DNA from: Bacillota bacterium
Lineage (GTDB): Bacteria > Bacillota > Clostridia > Christensenellales > UMGS416
Assembly (NCBI GenBank): GCA_023409755.1
Contig: JAEYRA010000192.1
Span: 1 to 7,602 of the forward strand
Reading direction: 5' to 3'
DNA: 7,602 bases
Shown: piece by piece, positions 1 to 5,459 of the stretch
Layout: each line of letters begins with the position of its first letter
Position numbering within the stretch: position 1 is the first letter of the stretch
The notes under the pieces: model-generated
What the model was told of the DNA's origin: nothing
The model's database searches: none
Seen by the model: only the letters and a program-made list of their open reading frames with translations
Translations under genes and position numbers: made by a program

Positions 1-164
1 CAAGCAGTGTGATCCGCATACCCCACACCCCCTTTTACACCAGTATAGCACAGCGCCTCCACCGCCAAAAGGGCGGGGAGTCTATACGACGCAGGGCGAA
101 GAAACGGAAACGACCCAAAGGGGTACCCCCTTGGAAATCCCGTCATGGCACAAACCGTGCGCAG

Positions 165-259
165 GCCGTTTACCCGCCCGCGGCACCACGCACTTCGCTC
201 GTGGCGCATACCCTCCCCGCGTGAGCGGCCTTTCCCTCCTAGACCTACGAACGACCAAC
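165..259. repeat. Direct repeat copy A, ~95 bp
   Basis: This segment matches 338-433 without a gap except for one base, at roughly 80% identity counted by eye. Identity is highest at the right end, where the last 20 bases (from TAGACCTACG to CGACCAAC) are the same in both copies. The left half contains the shared core ACCCGC...CGGCACC. The copies start 173-174 bp apart. No coding role is evident. Confidence 0.6.
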
Positions 260-337
260 ATAAACGAAGCCCGCCTATAGAATATCGCTTCGTCCCCAAA
301 ACACAGCCACGAGCCATCCTCCCCCGAAGCCGCCCAA

Positions 338-433
338 GCGGTTCACCCGCGGGCGGCACCGCGCACTCCGATCGTGGCACACAGCAACTCCCGCGTGAGC
401 GGCGTTTCCATCGTAGACCTACGAACGACCAAC
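338..433. repeat. Direct repeat copy B, ~95 bp
   Basis: This is the second copy of the repeat at 165-259, about 80% identical by eye with one 1-base gap near 387. In this copy the end carries a short palindrome, TCGTAG-AC-CTACGA (411-424), which is degraded on its left arm in copy A. Both copies share GCGTGAGCGG followed by the conserved 20-base right end. Whether other copies exist outside the window is unknown. Confidence 0.6.
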
Positions 434-499
434 GCAACCGGAGGCCCGTTGACGGCGTGTACGTCGACGGGCAACTTGAACACTATGATGAGAACTCCC

Positions 500-532
500 C
501 CTCGCCTTCACCGCCACGCGGTGAAGGCGAGG
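500..532. repeat. GC-rich perfect palindrome (15-bp stem, 3-nt loop)
   Basis: CCTCGCCTTCACCGC (500-514) and GCGGTGAAGGCGAGG (518-532) are exact reverse complements around the loop CAC. There is no T-run on either side, so it is not a standard intrinsic terminator. It could be a REP-like intergenic palindrome or a transcript-stabilising hairpin. It lies just beyond the leftward terminator at 565-600. Confidence 0.7.
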
Positions 533-564
533 AAACTCGCGGCGGTTGCGAAGCGGCGGACGCG

Positions 565-600
565 AAAAAAGTGGCGAACCGAATTACGGTTCGCCACTTT
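565..600 (-). terminator. Intrinsic terminator after the coiled-coil gene
   Basis: A perfect 14-bp stem (568-581 paired with 587-600, core GTGGCGAACCG/CGGTTCGCCAC) with a 5-nt loop is followed, in the leftward direction, by six T residues (570-565; the first three overlap the stem base). It lies about 117 bp past the stop codon of the gene at 717-1214. It therefore closes that riboswitch-controlled transcription unit. Confidence 0.85.
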
Positions 601-716
601 GTGGATACCCATCCGCAGGGGCGACGGGCAGCCGTGGGTGAGAGGGGCACAATGTGGGTGGGCGGCAGTGCCTGCCGGCCCTCAATGGGAGGAATGAGAA
701 AGCTCCTGCGTTTGCT

Positions 717-1214
717 TTATGATGCAGTGGCCGCCGGCCCCCGGCAGCCATTGGTCCCGATGTCCGGCCGCGACTGGGTCATTTGCCATTCCAGCGCGGC
801 GATTTGGTTGCGCAGTTCCCGTTCGGTGTCGGCCGCCTCAGCGCGTACGTGGGCCAAGCGGGCCTCCAGCGCCTCCCGGGCCACTTGGGCGCCTTCACAG
901 GCGACCTGGGCCTGGTGAAGCTGTTGACGCAGGCTCTCCACCAAGGCTTGGGTGTCGGCGGTGACACCGGCCAGCACCAGAGCCGTCAGTCGGTCGCGTT
1001 CGCGGCTGAGGGTGTCATTCTCCTGCCGCAGGTCCACCACGCGCTGGCGAAGCTCCAGCCTCGCCCAGCGTCGGGGCGACAGCCGGGCACCACGCCGGAG
1101 CCGGTACCACCAGCCCCGCAGCCCGCTCAGCCGGAGCGTCACACCCCGGCCAACCCCGCCAATCTTCGCTTGCCTTGTCTGCAGCAATGCCGCGACCGTT
1201 CCGTCTACGCCCAT
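717..1214 (-). CDS. Small basic coiled-coil protein, function unknown, under riboswitch control
   Basis: The product is 165 aa and I do not recognise it as a named family. An Arg-rich segment (about residues 27-51, containing GWWYRLRRGARLSPRRW) is followed by long heptad-like helices rich in Leu, Ala, Arg, Glu and Gln (about 51-80 and 86-145), typical of a coiled coil. The tail (146-165) is short and probably disordered. There is no signal peptide or membrane segment, so it is probably cytoplasmic; the basic part could bind nucleic acid or membrane lipids (inference). The ATG at 1214 is chosen because GGAGGG lies 8 nt upstream. The gene stands alone between its own promoter/GEMM-I riboswitch and the terminator at 565-600, so its expression should follow a cyclic dinucleotide. 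It could be a partner or structural protein rather than an enzyme, since no catalytic motif is seen. Confidence 0.72.
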   Translation of the reverse strand: MGVDGTVAALLQTRQAKIGGVGRGVTLRLSGLRGWWYRLRRGARLSPRRWARLELRQRVVDLRQENDTLSRERDRLTALVLAGVTADTQALVESLRQQLHQAQVACEGAQVAREALEARLAHVRAEAADTERELRNQIAALEWQMTQSRPDIGTNGCRGPAATAS

Positions 1215-1240
1215 CCTTGCAACCCTCCGGCTTCAACAAC

Positions 1241-1266
1241 AAAAAACGCGACCGTTGCCGGTCGCG
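1241..1266 (-). terminator. Riboswitch expression-platform terminator
   Basis: In the leftward direction an 8-bp stem, CGCGACCG (1266-1259) with CGGTCGCG (1254-1247), closes a GCAA loop. It is followed at once by six T residues (1246-1241). It sits between the GEMM-I aptamer and the RBS of the coiled-coil gene. The segment CGGCAAC (1260-1254), which spans the 5' arm, the loop and the first base of the 3' arm, is the exact complement of GTTGCCG (1325-1319) in the aptamer 3' strand. That is what an antiterminator needs. It would also stop transcripts reading in from the upstream operon. Confidence 0.85.
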
Positions 1267-1311
1267 TAACATGCAAAAACAACACGTGAAGCCACGCGAT
1301 GCATGCTCCCA

Positions 1312-1409
1312 ACAGTTTCGGCAACTGGCTGCCATAGGTAGATACCCTTAGGCCCTGTAGCTTTGTGTCGCTGCCTTTCGACAGGTCTACTATGAACGGA
1401 TCACTGTCC
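1312..1409 (-). ncRNA. GEMM-I (cyclic-di-GMP-I / cGAMP type) riboswitch aptamer
   Basis: Read leftward, the RNA has the GEMM-I hallmarks. The first is a stem CTGTC/GGCAG (1384-1380 with 1375-1371) capped by a GAAA tetraloop (1379-1376). It is followed by GACACAAAGC (1369-1360) and then the two strands of the canonical 11-nt tetraloop receptor, CCTAAG (1352-1347) and TATGG (1336-1332). The 3' strand is GCAGCCAGTTGCCGAA (1332-1317). A closing stem ACAGT/ACTGT (1407-1403 with 1316-1312) is possible. Spacing from the tetraloop to the ligand pocket matches the Vibrio Vc2 aptamer base for base on both sides. In Vc2 numbering the pocket reads A20 (1391), G21 (1390), C46 (1365) and A47 (1364). The usual residue at 20 is G; A20 is found in variants that accept 3',3'-cGAMP. 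One stem position (C26/C41) is mismatched. The ends are approximate. Confidence 0.9.
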
Positions 1410-1416
1410 TAGCGAT

Positions 1417-1445
1417 AATGTAACATACTGTGCCATTTGTTTCAA
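1417..1445 (-). promoter_or_regulatory. Sigma-A type promoter of the riboswitch/coiled-coil unit
   Basis: The -35 box TTGAAA (1445-1440) and -10 box TACATT (1422-1417) are separated by exactly 17 bp. The expected start site, about 7 nt further left near 1410-1409, coincides with the first bases of the aptamer closing stem (GGACAGT). This match of promoter and RNA start supports both calls. Confidence 0.7.
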
Positions 1446-1458
1446 GCCATTCGACAAA

Positions 1459-1482
1459 TTTTTCATGCATAAATATGAAAAA
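1459..1482. terminator. Weak AT-rich hairpin after the operon
   Basis: TTTTTCAT (1459-1466) and ATGAAAAA (1475-1482) form an 8-bp stem with an 8-nt loop, 11 bp past the permease stop codon. Its stem is A/T-rich with T-runs on both strands, so it could weakly end the leftward operon. It lacks the GC-rich stem of the other two terminators here. Read-through into the riboswitch region is therefore plausible. Confidence 0.3.
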
Positions 1483-1492
1483 GTATATTCGT

Positions 1493-2242
1493 TTACCCTG
1501 TGCGGCCCCGCCAGCGGCAGAGCCTGTCCTCCAGGGTATCCACCAGCGCAAAGAGCACAAACCCCAAAAGCGCCAGCGCCAGGATACCGCCGTACATATC
1601 GGGGTAATCGAGCCGCCCCCAGGCATCCAGAATGAAGTAGCCAATGCCCCAGCGGGTGCCGTATGCCTCGGTGAAAAAGAGGATGGACAACGCCGTGCCC
1701 ACCGAAACCTTGGTGTTGGTGAGAAGCTCCGGCAGGATGGCGGGCAGCGTGACATGGCGGAAGCGCTGCCACGGGCCGGCCCCCAGGCTTGTGATGTGGC
1801 GGTAATGCTCCCGCGGGATGCCAGCCGCTGCCCCCCGCACCGCCACGATGACCTGAAACACCACAATGAGCGCCACCATCAGGATCTTGGAGGTGTCACC
1901 CAGCCCAAAGAGCAGCAACACCACCGGCAGCAGCGCCGTCTTGGGGATGGGGTAAGTGAGGTACACCAACGGGTGCAGCAGCCGGTTCCAGCGGTCTGAA
2001 TGGGCCATGAGAAGCCCAAGCGCCGCGCCGAGGACGAGCGCCACGATGAGCCCCGCCCCGGCCCGCCACAGGCTCATGGCCAGGTGCAGCGGCAGGCCGT
2101 CGGCCCACAACGCCCCAGCCTGCCGGTACACTGCCCATGGCATGGGCACCATGCGGCTGCCCAGCGCCCAGCCCGCCAGCGCCCACAGGACGTTGAGAGC
2201 CGCGAAACCCTGCACAAAGAGCCACAGCTTGTTCCGTCTCAT
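1493..2242 (-). CDS. ABC transporter permease (SsuC/TauC/ThiX-like)
   Basis: The product is 249 aa, a normal length for the BPD_transp_1 permeases of the nitrate/sulfonate/taurine/HMP importer group. Hydrophobic helices are visible near residues 7-30, 61-81, 101-112, 119-136, 180-192 and 216-235. The cytoplasmic coupling (EAA-type) loop lies at about 136-171, including SLGAGPWQRFRHVTLPAILP (152-171), the part that docks on the ATPase. The start is the ATG at 2242, which overlaps the ATPase stop codon (ATGA, 4 nt) and has GGAGG 10 nt upstream; a GTG at 2251 is too close to that SD. As the last gene of the operon it is translationally coupled to the ATPase. The substrate cannot be read from the permease; the neighbours suggest a link to quinone synthesis. 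Confidence 0.92.
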   Translation of the reverse strand: MRRNKLWLFVQGFAALNVLWALAGWALGSRMVPMPWAVYRQAGALWADGLPLHLAMSLWRAGAGLIVALVLGAALGLLMAHSDRWNRLLHPLVYLTYPIPKTALLPVVLLLFGLGDTSKILMVALIVVFQVIVAVRGAAAGIPREHYRHITSLGAGPWQRFRHVTLPAILPELLTNTKVSVGTALSILFFTEAYGTRWGIGYFILDAWGRLDYPDMYGGILALALLGFVLFALVDTLEDRLCRWRGRTG

Positions 2243-3081
2243 GCGCCCCACACCTCCCCCGCCTGCCGGCGCACCCGCGCACAGAGTGCGGCGTATTCCC
2301 CCGCTTGCCGCGGGTCATCCAGGGCAAAGAGCGGATTGGCGATGCTGCAAGCCACCTGCCCCGGCCCGCGCGTGAGCACCACGATGCGACCGGCCACGAA
2401 GACCGCTTCCTCAATGCTGTGGGTGACAAAGACGGTGGTGGTGGGCCGCTGGCGCCACAGCTCGCGGAAGAGGCGCTGGGCCTCCTCCCGCGTCAGCTCA
2501 TCCAGGGCCGAAAAGGGCTCGTCCAGGAGGAGCAGCGCCGGGGCCATGGCGAACGCCCGGGCCACCGCCGCCCGCTGCCGCTGCCCGCCGGAGAGTTCCC
2601 CGGGGTAGCGGTCCATGAGGTTATCGATGGAGAGCCGCGCGGCAATCTCCCCCAGGCGTTCGGAGGCCTCGCCCAGGGGCTGGCGGCGGATGCGGGCCGG
2701 CAGCAGACAGTTCTGCCGCACGGTCTTCCAGGGCAGCAAGCCGAAACTCTGGGGCACCAGGCCGATGGCCTGGGCGACCGGGTCCACCGGCACGCCGCCC
2801 AGCAGCGCCTGCCCGGCGTCGCCCCGCAGGGCACCGGCCAGCACATGGAGCAGCGTGCTCTTGCCGCAGCCGGATGGGCCGATGACCGCGCAGATCTCCC
2901 CTGCGTCCACCATGAGATCCAGCGGCCCCAGCGCTTCCACCGGCTCGGTGCCGCCGACGTACCGCACCGTCAGGCCATTGACCTCCAGCCGGCACCGGCC
3001 GGGCCGGTCGTTGCACAGCAAAGCGGACGGGGGCACGTGCTCCCCCGTGTGGGTTTCCTCGTTGTAGCCGCTGCCGGCCAT
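2239..3081 (-). CDS. ABC transporter ATP-binding protein (SsuB/TauB-like)
   Basis: The product is 280 aa and all nucleotide-binding motifs are intact: Walker A GPSGCGKST (68-76), Q-loop Gln111 within PQSFGLLPWKTVRQN, signature LSGGQ (163-167), Walker B LLLLDEP (183-189), D-loop SALD (191-194) and switch His221. The LLPW segment after the Q-loop is characteristic of the SsuB/TauB/ThiZ group that serves sulfonates, taurine and pyrimidine precursors. About 30 residues precede the ABC fold, a little longer than usual. The ATG at 3081 is used because it overlaps the lipoprotein stop codon (TGATG); an upstream start at 3129 would lie inside the previous gene. It powers the permease encoded next, with the lipoprotein supplying substrate. 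Confidence 0.93.
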   Translation of the reverse strand: MAGSGYNEETHTGEHVPPSALLCNDRPGRCRLEVNGLTVRYVGGTEPVEALGPLDLMVDAGEICAVIGPSGCGKSTLLHVLAGALRGDAGQALLGGVPVDPVAQAIGLVPQSFGLLPWKTVRQNCLLPARIRRQPLGEASERLGEIAARLSIDNLMDRYPGELSGGQRQRAAVARAFAMAPALLLLDEPFSALDELTREEAQRLFRELWRQRPTTTVFVTHSIEEAVFVAGRIVVLTRGPGQVACSIANPLFALDDPRQAGEYAALCARVRRQAGEVWGA

Positions 3082-4001
3082 CAGCCCGCCGCCGCCACCA
3101 GGGCGTCGGGGGTCAGGGTATCGGGACACAGGCCCTTGGCTACGGCCCAGTCGATGGCGTCCTGCAGTTCGGCTTCGGTGGGCAGGCGGCTCTGGTGGTA
3201 TTCGGGCAGTTCAATCTTTCCCTTCATCTCCGCCGGGTAGCCCACGGTGTCGATGACGAGTTGCTCATACTCGCTGATGGGATGGGAGTTGAGGTACTCG
3301 ATCCCCTCGGCATAGGCGGCGTAGAAGGCCGCGATATCGTCACCGCGAACGTCCACGGTCTCCTTGGTCATACCGATGATGGAGGGGTAGAGCCCGATGC
3401 CGGTGGCCGAGCTCAGAAGCGTGGCCCCGTCATTGACGGCGAAAGTGCCATAGGGTTGGGGCAGCACGGCGGCGTCCACCTGGGCGGCATTGAGCAGCTC
3501 CAGCCGCGTGGGCACGGCGGGCACGGCGGTCTTGGTCACGTCACCCGCAGTGAGGTCATTGGCCTCCAGCGTGCGGTCCAGCACGTATTCGATGAGCGTC
3601 TTCTCCGAGATGGCGACGGACTTGCCTTTGAGATCGGCCATCGACTGGATGCCGCTCCCCTTGCCGGCCACAACCCAGTATTCGCCCTCGGTCATACCGG
3701 TGGCGCGAAGGTCGATGCCCGCGTTCTGGTAGATGCACAGGCTCATGAGGTCACAGCACATGCCGTCGAGCTTGCCGGCCTGGAAGGCCGCGTCCCGGTC
3801 CTTGGAGGACTGAAACAGTTCCAACCGCACATTGACCCCGTGGGCCTTGAAGTACCCCTGCTGCTCGGCAATGACAAAGGGCATGACATCGATGGACGGC
3901 AGCGCGCCGATCACCAGTTCCTTGCCTTCCGTCTTGGCCCCGCAGGCCGTCAGCGGCAGCGCCAGCAGTGCCGCCAGCAGCAATGCACTCAGTCTTTTCA
4001 T
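3081..4001 (-). CDS. ABC transporter substrate-binding lipoprotein (NMT1/THI5-like fold)
   Basis: The product is 306 aa. It begins with a lipoprotein signal, MKRLSALLLAALLALPLTAC: positive end, hydrophobic core and the lipobox LTAC with Cys20 as the lipidation site. The mature part starts LVIGALPSIDVMPFVIAEQQGYFKAHG in two stretches (29-55), the usual opening of NMT1/THI5/SsuA-type binding proteins. Further family-like segments are GKSVAI (126-131) and a hinge region around VDAAVLPQPYGTFAV (175-189). An unusual cysteine cluster (Cys82, Cys83, Cys89) lies where the ligand pocket loops are expected. The ATG at 4001 has AAGGA 5 nt upstream and overlaps the ubiX stop by 4 nt. Relatives bind thiamine precursors, sulfonates or riboflavin. 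MqnA and MqnD of the futalosine pathway share this fold but are cytoplasmic enzymes, so the signal peptide argues for transport. Confidence 0.9.
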   Translation of the reverse strand: MKRLSALLLAALLALPLTACGAKTEGKELVIGALPSIDVMPFVIAEQQGYFKAHGVNVRLELFQSSKDRDAAFQAGKLDGMCCDLMSLCIYQNAGIDLRATGMTEGEYWVVAGKGSGIQSMADLKGKSVAISEKTLIEYVLDRTLEANDLTAGDVTKTAVPAVPTRLELLNAAQVDAAVLPQPYGTFAVNDGATLLSSATGIGLYPSIIGMTKETVDVRGDDIAAFYAAYAEGIEYLNSHPISEYEQLVIDTVGYPAEMKGKIELPEYHQSRLPTEAELQDAIDWAVAKGLCPDTLTPDALVAAAG

Positions 4002-4567
4002 TGTTCCTTCCCCCATTTGCGATACAGATTGTGTTCGATGGCCAAGGCGTCCAGTGCCTTGCCCACCATGAAGTCAACGGCGTCGGCGAGCGTCTCGGGC
4101 CGATGGTAAAAACCCGGCATGGCTGGCAGAATCGTCACACCCAGCCGGGCCAGTTTGAGCATGTTTTCCAGGTGGATGGCCGAAAGGGGCGTCTCCCGCA
4201 CCATGAGGATGAGGGGACGGCGCTCCTTCACCATCACGTCGGCCGCCCGGTCCAGAAGGTTGCGCCCGGCCCCGCCGGCCACCGCCCCCAGCGTCGCCAT
4301 GGAGCAGGGCGCCACGACCATGCCCTGGGCCCCATAGGAGCCGCTGGCGATGGGCGCGAAGAAGTTGTCCACGGCCTCCACCCGCACCCCGGGCAAGGGG
4401 GTGAGCCATTCCTCCACGGTGCGGCCCGTCTCGTGGGCGGTCACCTTCCGCCCGGTGTCGGTGGCGACCACGGAGACCGTGCGGCCCCCATGGGCCAGCT
4501 CCTCCACGAGCCGCAGGCCGTAGACACTGCCGCTGGCCCCGGTGATGCCCACAATCAGATTGTCCAT
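3998..4567 (-). CDS. ubiX: UbiX-type flavin prenyltransferase
   Basis: The product is 189 aa, full length for UbiX/Pad1. UbiX joins a dimethylallyl group to FMN, giving the prenyl-FMN cofactor that UbiD decarboxylases need. Visible motifs are the FMN-binding GITGASGSVYG (7-17), APCSMATLGAVAGG (86-99), RETPLSAIHLENM (124-136) and PGFYHRP (151-157). The position usually Arg in the C-terminal MVxR segment is Lys170. The ATG at 4567 has a strong GGGAGGG 4-nt spaced SD, 10 nt after the ubiA stop. It lies between the prenyltransferase and the transporter genes and matures the decarboxylase encoded two genes upstream. In futalosine-pathway genomes this homologue is called mqnM. Confidence 0.95.
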   Translation of the reverse strand: MDNLIVGITGASGSVYGLRLVEELAHGGRTVSVVATDTGRKVTAHETGRTVEEWLTPLPGVRVEAVDNFFAPIASGSYGAQGMVVAPCSMATLGAVAGGAGRNLLDRAADVMVKERRPLILMVRETPLSAIHLENMLKLARLGVTILPAMPGFYHRPETLADAVDFMVGKALDALAIEHNLYRKWGKEQ

Positions 4568-4577
4568 GTGCCCTCCC

Positions 4578-5459
4578 TCACAGGTAGACGTCCAGCACGC
4601 CGGCCATCAGCAGCACGACGCTAACGATCTGGTTGATGCCGTAGGACGCAATCTTGACGTTGGCCAGGTTGCCCGGCGACACGATGCGGTGCTCCGCCAC
4701 CAGCAGCGCTGCGATGGCGATGAGCCCCACCCAGAAGATGGGCCCCAGCCCCAGCAGCAGCCCCGCCATGCCAAGGCACCCGACCGCGCCCACGTGCATC
4801 CACGACGACCAGCGCAGCGCTCCCTCCACACCGAAGCGCACCGCCATGGAGTGAAGGCCGTTCTCCCGGTCAAAGGCTTCGTCCTGCGCGCCGTAGATGA
4901 CGTCAAAGCCCGCCACCCATAGCAGGTTGGCCCCGCCCAGGAAGAGCGCCGGCCAGCTGAACGCCCCGGTGATGGCCAGCCACGCCCCCACCGGCGCGCA
5001 GGCCGTGGTGAGCCCCAGGATGAGGTGGCACGCCCAGGTGAACCGCTTGGTGTAGGAGTAGCCGACCATGAGCGCCAGCGCCACCGGCGTCAGCGCCAGG
5101 CAGAGCGGGTTAAACTGAGCCGCCGCCACCGCAAACACCACGAAGCAGACGACCGAGAAGGCCAGTGCCTCGCGGTGCCTGAGCTCCCCCCGGGGCAGCT
5201 GCCGGCTGGCAGTGCGGGGGTTGCGGGCGTCAATTTGGGCGTCGATGACGCGGTTCAGGGCGTTGGCCCCGGTGCGGGCCGCCAGCAGCGCCACCAGAAT
5301 CCACACAAGTTTCGCCCATGGAGGCCGCCCCCCGCTGGCGATGAGCAGCGCCACCAGCCCAAAGGATAGTGAGAAGATGGTGTGGGAGAACATGACCAGT
5401 GTGCCATATTGGCGGAGCTTGCCCACCGCCCATCGGGCCTGTGCTTTAATCCAGCCCAT
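4578..5459 (-). CDS. ubiA: UbiA-family polyprenyltransferase, MqnP-like
   Basis: The product is a 293-aa integral membrane protein with about eight or nine hydrophobic helices. Both Asp-rich motifs of the family are intact: NRVIDAQID (Asn69, Asp73, Asp77) and DVIYGAQDEAFD (Asp186, Asp193, Asp197), which hold the polyprenyl diphosphate through Mg2+. The stretches NPRTASRQLPRG (80-91) and YSYTKRFTWACHLILG (134-149) resemble the MqnP group, which prenylates 1,4-dihydroxy-6-naphthoate in futalosine menaquinone synthesis, more than 4-hydroxybenzoate transferases. The ATG at 5459 gives the usual N-terminus and overlaps the end of ubiD by 14 nt; the farther ATG at 5501 would add 14 unusual residues inside ubiD. 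A haem-O or chlorophyll synthase role is unlikely given the ubiD and ubiX neighbours. Confidence 0.92.
   Translation of the reverse strand: MGWIKAQARWAVGKLRQYGTLVMFSHTIFSLSFGLVALLIASGGRPPWAKLVWILVALLAARTGANALNRVIDAQIDARNPRTASRQLPRGELRHREALAFSVVCFVVFAVAAAQFNPLCLALTPVALALMVGYSYTKRFTWACHLILGLTTACAPVGAWLAITGAFSWPALFLGGANLLWVAGFDVIYGAQDEAFDRENGLHSMAVRFGVEGALRWSSWMHVGAVGCLGMAGLLLGLGPIFWVGLIAIAALLVAEHRIVSPGNLANVKIASYGINQIVSVVLLMAGVLDVYL

Larger units (their letters stand above)
1..499. other. Non-coding stretch with no supported gene
   Basis: I see no gene here that has a ribosome binding site, a recognisable protein or codon use like the neighbouring genes. Open frames crossing it on the plus strand read as Arg/Pro-rich low-complexity translation and run antisense through the coiled-coil gene at 717-1214. 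What it does hold is two diverged direct repeats (listed separately) and small imperfect hairpins, for example near 62-76 (CCGCC/GGCGG) and 114-134 (CCAA-GGGG/CCCCTTGG). It may be a decayed repeat-rich intergenic region or the edge of an accessory segment. The part left of position 1 is not visible. Confidence 0.5.

Noticed and set aside
165..433. CRISPR array
   Set aside because: Only two long, imperfect copies with irregular spacing are present and no cas gene is visible.
145..918. 257-codon open frame on the plus strand
   Set aside because: No RBS, low-complexity Arg/Pro-rich translation built from the direct repeats, and it runs antisense into the coiled-coil gene through the terminator and palindrome. 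It is a by-product of high GC content.
783..1289. 168-codon plus-strand open frame opposite the coiled-coil gene
   Set aside because: It overlaps the better supported minus-strand gene, which has an RBS, promoter, riboswitch and terminator. Its translation resembles no family.
1015..1335. 106-codon minus-strand frame starting inside the aptamer
   Set aside because: It crosses the aptamer 3' strand and the terminator hairpin and is out of frame with the coiled-coil gene. No RBS is seen at its start.
1390..1470. 26-codon minus-strand frame (MHEKFVEWLE...) after the permease
   Set aside because: No convincing RBS, and it overlaps the predicted -35/-10 boxes and the aptamer 5' end. A leader peptide is possible but unsupported.
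1493..4001. Thiamine-precursor (HMP) or sulfonate importer as a firm assignment
   Set aside because: The three proteins belong to the wider family that includes these systems, but no TPP riboswitch or thiamine or sulfur gene is nearby. The substrate is left open.
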